The notes under the pieces are model-generated. The model was given only the letters and a program-made list of their open reading frames with translations, ran no database searches and was not told the origin of the DNA. Made by a program: the position numbers and the translations under genes. A stretch of DNA of 64,000 nt from Thermothelomyces thermophilus ATCC 42464 (taxonomy: Eukaryota; Ascomycota; Sordariomycetes; Sordariales; Chaetomiaceae), in assembly GCF_000226095.1 (NCBI RefSeq), contig NC_016478.1:3214001-3278000 (forward strand), written 5' to 3'. Shown in pieces: positions 59,019 to 64,000 of the stretch (position 1 is the first letter of the stretch; every line of letters begins with the position of its first letter).

Positions 59019-59512
59019 TAACATATACCTCGGAATCCTATACCCTCCGTTCTTCCGCTTCTATTTGCTCTAGAGACTACAAGCCTTGCCAAAATAGCTT
59101 AGAACCCCGCTCCTTCAAGAAACGTTTCTGGTGACGAAGATAAGCTAATTAGCCGATAGCCGTCTAAAGTTAAGTCTAAAGAACGAAAAGGGCCTCTTTA
59201 GCATTAGCCTCTTCTTATTCTATACATTTTTATTTAGATATAATCTTTATTACTATAAAAGGTTAGCTATAAATATTAAGGTAATAAACTAGGTCACGAA
59301 CAAGTAGACGCTATATCGGAACTATTATAAGAATGACCCTAACGTACGTACTTGCTATAGCAAGAAGAGCCTAATGCTATACGACAAGCCAAGTTCCGCT
59401 TAAAACACTACAAACACGGTATAACGTGTACGCTAGAAGAATCAATAAAAGAAGCAAGCACGGCGCGCTATTAGGATTTTAAAGATCGGCGCTTAGAGAT
59501 ACGATTTGCTAT
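58870..59512 (-). pseudogene. E6 antisense gene (gamma type): Cys6/coiled-coil protein, one intron
   Basis: Start reads ATA at 59512, aligned with the beta start (M-A-N-R-I). Exon 1 59512-59302 (211 nt), intron 59301-59253 (49 nt; donor GTTCGT, branch CTAAC, acceptor TATAG), exon 2 59252-58873 (380 nt), stop 58872-58870; 197 codons. The motif starts IPCL-x-CFKRNLACRIALG and the later positions read Tyr. With Cys restored the spacing is C-x2-C-x6-C-x8-C-x2-C-x6-C, as in alpha. Exon 2 shows KRFLKERGSKLF and LEQIEAEERR, matching the alpha RG-x-x-x and LDELEA blocks. The C-terminus ends in V-x-V-S as in E5. Confidence 0.7.
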
Positions 59513-59603
59513 CTTATTAGCCACTAGTAATACGGAAAAAGGAAAAAAATTATAAGGTATATATAGAAAAGGATATTAGCGCTATTTGAAACGACCTAAA
59601 GAG

Positions 59604-59639
59604 GGCTTTCGGGTCGAAAGACTCGGAGGGAGGGCATCA
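59604..59639 (+). other. Hairpin and purine tract before the E6 3' LTR
   Basis: GGCTTTCG-GGT-CGAAAG (59604-59620) followed by ACTCGGAGGGAGGGCATCA up to the LTR. Confidence 0.65.
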
Positions 59640-60067
59640 TGTTACAGAAATATATATATAGATACCACCTAAGCCACTAGTATAAATAGGCTAATCAAGC
59701 CGAAGGAATAATAGACTAATCAGGACAGGATCACACTTAGCAGGAAATGATCCTAGCAGAGGATCACTAGCTTACGATATAAGCTAGGTAAGCTAGTATA
59801 GAGGATTACCACGACTACTAGTAATCCTAGGATTATATATATATATAGATAGTCACTTGTTACGGTAGACTCTAGGAGTTTACTAGTGATAGTAACTTAT
59901 AATCATAGTACTTATACTAAGCATCGTTAACTACTATAAGAAATAACTCTAGTGTTGTTATAAACCCTTTGGCTTCACCGAATCCCTTAGACGACCTGTC
60001 TACTTGTCCCGCTCAATCTACCTTTGTCTAAACCCTTTTAGAAGAAGTCTAAGTTAGGTTCGTTATA
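59640..60067 (+). repeat. E6 3' LTR (gamma)
   Basis: 428 bp from TGTTACAG to GTTATA, the pair of 44887-45314. Confidence 0.93.
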
Positions 60068-60072
60068 CTTTA

Positions 60073-60299
60073 TTAGATTTATAAACTTTTACTAAATATT
60101 TATTAGGAACTTTAGAGCGATTATATAATCTTTATATAAACTTACTAAGAAGAACGCTAAATTCTAATAAAAAGAATAGTATAAGCAAGCATTTACATAG
60201 ATCTATAATACTATTACTAAAGATCTAATACTAGTATTACTAGATCCTAAGAAGCTATTCGAGGTAGAAACAGACGCTTTAGACTACGCCATTAGAGGA
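60073..60299 (+). pseudogene. E1 pol, RT end to RNase H start
   Basis: Continues E1 pol after E6: RT C-terminal end (FYxxFIRNF-like) and the start of RNase H (ETDA-x-DYAIRG), cut by E8 at 60300. The last five bases are GAGGA; the matching TSD should lie beyond the window. Confidence 0.88.
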
Positions 60300-60747
60300 T
60301 GTCACGGATAAGCACATAGACGGCCCGGCAGGCTACAGCCAGGACACGGGATATTCTAACAGCCAATCACTTGACGGACCAATCAGAAGATTATCACTGC
60401 CAAGACTAAGGTCTTCACTAGTAATAATAACATATTACCATTAATAACACGGAATCACGGAGCGAAAGGAGAAATGGTACTAGTGATAACTATTAAAGAA
60501 GGATAGATAATTATATATATATAGCTAGCTAGTCACTCGTTATAATAGACTCTAGGAGTTTACTAGTAATAGTAACCTATAATCATAGTACTTATACTAA
60601 GCATCGCTAACTACTATAAGAGATAACTCTAGTATTATTATAAACCTTTTGGCTTCACCGAATCCCTTAGACGACCTGTACGCTTGTCCTGCTTGATTTA
60701 CCTTCGTCTAAACCCTTTTAGAAGAAGTCTGAGCTAGGTTCGTCACA
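60300..60747 (+). repeat. E8 5' LTR (alpha)
   Basis: 448 bp from TGTCACGG to GTCACA. Confidence 0.94.
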
Positions 60748-60813
60748 CGTTGCTATTACTCCCTTTGTTCTGTCATAGTTTAGGACGAAGGTAATTTCGA
60801 CCTCGATATCGAC

Positions 60814-63036
60814 ATAGCTACTAACGTTACGGCCGAATAGCTGCTTATCTAGCTTAGTTAACTCTAGCAATAGATCTAGGAGTTAGACTAGAGAGATAAG
60901 GTTACTTAAGCTCGGATCAAGGAACTCGAGAACGGCGAAAAGCACTTATAGAAGCTAATTAACGAGGCCTACGCCAAAATCAAGGCACTCGAAGGCGCCA
61001 AAGCAAGCCGTATTAAGATCGAACTACCTAACAAATATAGAGGAACTAAGGAGGATCTTATAGGATTCCTAACAAACCTCTAATCTTACTTCCGGCTTAA
61101 TAATAATAAGTTTTTAGATAATAAAGCTAAAGTCCTCTATATAGCTACGAGACTAGAGGGTAAGGCACTTAGATAGTTTGAGCCTACGTAGAACGACTAT
61201 TTTACTAAGGAAGACGAAGACGACCGAGATATGTTTACGTAGGTAGTCTTTCGATCCTATACCTATTTTGAAGAAGAGCTTTGGAAGGTCTTTAGTAATA
61301 AAGACGAGAAGATTTATATATAAGAAAGACTTGCTAGTCTTTAATAGACTAAGTTAGTAGCCTCTTATGCTATATAGTTTAGATAGGACATGCTTAAGTC
61401 TTAGCTTAACGATAAGGTATTAATATAACTATTCCATAATAGCTTAAAAGAGAAGGTTAAAGACAAGCTATATAAGTACGACCGGCCTAAGACCCTAGAC
61501 AAATATATTATATAGGCTATTAGAATTAATAATCGACTCTATATATAAGAGTAATAGAAACAAGGTTAAATAAATAGAACTATAGTTAAAGCTAATAATA
61601 AGAAAAAACGAACATACGTTAGCACCTTATATAGGATATATCCTAGAGCTATAGATATAGATATAGTATAGAAGTAGGACTAAAAGAAGATAACTAAAGA
61701 TAAGTCTAATATTACCTACTATAATTACAGAAAGAAAGGGCATTATAAGTAAGAATATCGAAGCCCAAAGAAAGAGTAGAAAATAGTCTCTAGAAAGGAA
61801 ATTACGGCTATCGACGAAAATACTAAGGATGTCATCGAAGTAGTAGCTACAAGCTACGAAGACAGGGACAGCGACATAGACAGTTTTAGACACAACGGCG
61901 ATAGTAAAGACGAACAAGCACCGTACTCCAAACTAGTCACGGTAGACCTAGAGACAGGTCTTGCCAAATAGGACACGGCAGGAGAGTATATACCACCAAT
62001 TTCGATTCTCCTAGCCCTAAGGCAGTAGGGTTTCACAGTTATATAGAGGTAGGATAGATCGTAGACAACCAATACCTAAGGAATCGAAAGACCCGGACCT
62101 AATGTTCTATTCCTCTAGGAATAAATTAAATAGTATCGTAATAAAGTTTTCTAGCTTAATACGGAACTGTACGAATAGGATAGACGCTTGATTTGACTTG
62201 CCTAGTAGAGCGATAAGATAAGGGACGAGATAAGAGAACTCTGACGTATTATAGAAACTATTAAAGGGGAATAGCCTATGACGTATAATAGGCTTAATAG
62301 CTATACCGAGTATTTTGACGATTAGTAACTTAGCTATAATATATAGAACCCTAAGTACTAGTTTATACACGTGAACCGCGGAAAAGATAAACATATATAG
62401 GAAAACTATTAGAAGAAATACTCCTACCTTAGTATCGGAGTACCTATAGTCTATATATAGTAGGAAGGATTTAAAAAAGAATTCTAATACCTTCTAGGTA
62501 ACGCTATACGACTATACCTGCGATATAAGGCATATATACAAGTGCCCTAGTCCTAGTGTATATTATACGAATGCCAATACCACTTTCGTGACAAATTCGA
62601 AAATAATCACTGGCCGACCTAACAAGGAAATGAGAACGGAAGCCTCCGCCCTATAGAATAGGTCTATAATATAGGAAATAGAGCGGCCGAATTGCTCTAG
62701 AAGATCGAAGCCCGCGATCTAGAAGGCATTACGGTAATACTAAAACGAGCCTAGCCTAGGTACTACAGAATAGGACAAGACATATAGGACTTATACTAGA
62801 GTAATGACTACCTCTACTATACGGATAAAAAGAAATCGCAGATCTAGGAGCTTTAGATAAAGCTATGGCATGTACGACGAAGAGCAAAACAGACCTAATA
62901 GTAGGAAGCTACAAGCACTTAATAGCTTATAGAAATAAGTACGATCGACGAAGCTACTATTAGCCGAACAACCGAAGAGGTTAATACTAACCTAGGAAAC
63001 GGGTTAGGGCCCTTCGAGGGGCCCGAAAACTATTAA
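60814..63036 (+). pseudogene. E8 gag
   Basis: Start reads ATA at 60814, 740 codons to TAA 63034-63036. Capsid-type domain at about 61000-61500, knuckle at about 61717-61758 (KKGHYK retained, Cys mostly Tyr), C-terminal extension. Slippery site AGGAAAC at 62994-63000 with an intact GGGCCC hairpin. RIP stops throughout. Confidence 0.9.
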
Positions 63037-64000
63037 CGCCTATATAGCAGCAAGTAGTAGCGTAGTATAGGAGGAACTAACGTAAGAAACTACTATATTG
63101 AGACCTCCTAGCAGAAACATAGGAAATCACCGTAATCTTTAGACGACAGCAGTAAGACAAGCAACTATAGATAATAGCATAATAGAGACAGCACGAAATG
63201 CTCGTACTAGTGGATAGTAGAGTAGAGATAAACCTGATTTCGCCGATGCTTATAAATTAGCTATAGATACCCTAGAGAATGAAGTAAAAGTATAGCATAG
63301 TTAAAGGGCCATTTCTAACGTAATAGGTATATAGGGAGACCGAACTAATCGATATTACTATAGTAGGGAAGACTATAGTAGTCGTATTTAGTATCGTAGA
63401 CATAGGTAACGACAAAGATATAATATTAGGGTTACTATAGTATAAAGATTATAACCCGGACATTAGCTAGAAGAATAGTAGCTACCTACGACCCTAAATA
63501 GAGTTGTATTTGACTAGTAAGATAGGGAGTATATAAGGATCGCGAGCGGACGATGCTCAAGGGAAGGCATGTCCCATGGATCTATCGCAAGAGATAGATA
63601 GTAGCAGGCAGACTATTACGGACTCTAGAAGAAGCGGTACAACGATACCGACGTTACAACAGGAGGAACGAGCTAAACCGCCGATAGCTATTCTCTCTAT
63701 TCACAAATATAGAGCACTGTAACTAGAGTAGTAGGTTAAGATAGGAGAAATCGCTAGTATTGCTATAGACGGAACCAAGTTTATATATTATTAGAAAGCT
63801 GAGAGACAAGACAAGACTAGGGAAGTACCGAAGGAATATAAAGGACACCTAGCATTTGAACCAAAGTATCTAGAAGGATTACTAGAATACGGCCTATAGG
63901 ATTACGAGATTAAGCTTAAGGAAGGAGCATAACTAAAGTTCTTTAACATTTACTATATAAGCTAGATATAGAACAAAGAACTTAAGCGATATTTAGAAGA
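62994..64000 (+). pseudogene. E8 pol, N-terminal part
   Basis: -1 frame from the slippery site. Protease LVLVDSRVE-like near 63205 (active-site Gly altered) and the region up to the start of RT; cut by the window edge. Confidence 0.87.

Larger units (their letters stand above)
44887..60067 (+). mobile_element. E6: E-family chromovirus, gamma LTR, inserted in E1 RT
   Basis: 428-bp LTRs (44887-45314 and 59640-60067), perfect TSD CTTTA (44882-44886 and 60068-60072). It contains E7 (47957-55569). Its own length without E7 is about 7.56 kb. The only gamma-type copy in the window. Confidence 0.94.
10173..64000 (+). mobile_element. E1: outermost E-family chromovirus, alpha LTR (interrupted, right end outside)
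   Basis: E1's own sequence is 10173-10688, 33463-33818, 41425-44886 and 60073-60299. The gaps hold E2, E5, E6 and E8, the first three flanked by matching TSDs. Joining the pieces gives a gag frame of 740 codons. The distance from gag start to the RT YLDD region is identical to that in the uninterrupted copies E4, E5 and E7, so the reconstruction is exact. E1 stops inside RNase H at 60299, where E8 begins. Its remaining pol, antisense gene and 3' LTR lie beyond the window. Confidence 0.93.
60300..64000 (+). mobile_element. E8: E-family chromovirus, alpha LTR, right part outside the window
   Basis: Begins with a 448-bp alpha LTR at E1's RNase H and runs to the window edge in pol, before RT. 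Collinear with E4 with no net indel from gag start to protease (2384 nt). Confidence 0.93.

Noticed and set aside
1-64000. CRISPR arrays, tRNA or rRNA genes, bacterial operons, host protein genes
   Set aside because: No spaced short repeats, no cloverleaf or rRNA segment recognised, and all coding similarity is to LTR retroelements or their passenger genes.

Overview
The window is a block of fungal (most likely filamentous ascomycete) repeat DNA with no recognisable host gene. It consists of LTR retrotransposons inserted into one another, nearly all degraded by repeat-induced point mutation (RIP). Evidence for RIP: CpA/TpG has been turned into TpA, so CAG/CAA/TGG codons read as stops, ATG reads ATA, and TGY (Cys) reads TAY (Tyr). 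Pairs of LTRs and target-site duplications (TSDs) differ by the same C-to-T or G-to-A changes. All positions were counted by hand from the sequence.

Layout. The base layer is a Ty1/copia pol on the minus strand (300-2083 and 9313-10172). A chromodomain Ty3/gypsy element, here called A (2089-9307, minus strand, TSD TCTAG), splits it. From 10173 onward everything belongs to one family of chromodomain Ty3/gypsy elements, copies E1-E8. E1 (plus strand) starts at 10173 and runs past the window end. It is interrupted by E2 (10689-33457), E5 (33819-41419, minus strand), E6 (44887-60067) and E8 (60300 onward). E2 contains E3 (16033-31205), which contains E4 (21936-29509). E6 contains E7 (47957-55569). 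Insertions with both ends in the window have 5-bp TSDs. Removing E2 and E5 from E1 restores a gag reading frame of exactly 740 codons.

Element anatomy (E family, about 7.6 kb): LTR, 66-68 bp leader, 740-codon gag (capsid-type domain, CCHC knuckle, long extra C-terminus), and pol in the -1 frame (protease, reverse transcriptase, RNase H, integrase, chromodomain). At the 3' end, on the opposite strand and overlapping the end of pol, is a small two-exon gene. It is followed by a hairpin, a purine tract and the LTR. In copies that carry it, the antisense gene encodes 181-197 residues: an N-terminal GAL4-like Cys6 motif, then a charged coiled-coil-like segment.

Three LTR types occur: alpha (E1, E2, E4, E5, E8), beta (E3, E7) and gamma (E6). 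They share the R-U5 half, gag and pol, but differ in U3 and in the antisense gene, so the 3' end behaves as an exchangeable module. The gag-pol junction carries a GGGAAAC slippery heptamer, a 6-nt spacer and a GGGCCC hairpin. The leader just after the 5' LTR is complementary over 11 nt to a stretch just downstream of the LTR TATA box, as in Tf1-type self-priming. E5 and E4 are the least mutated copies and the best references; no copy is intact.
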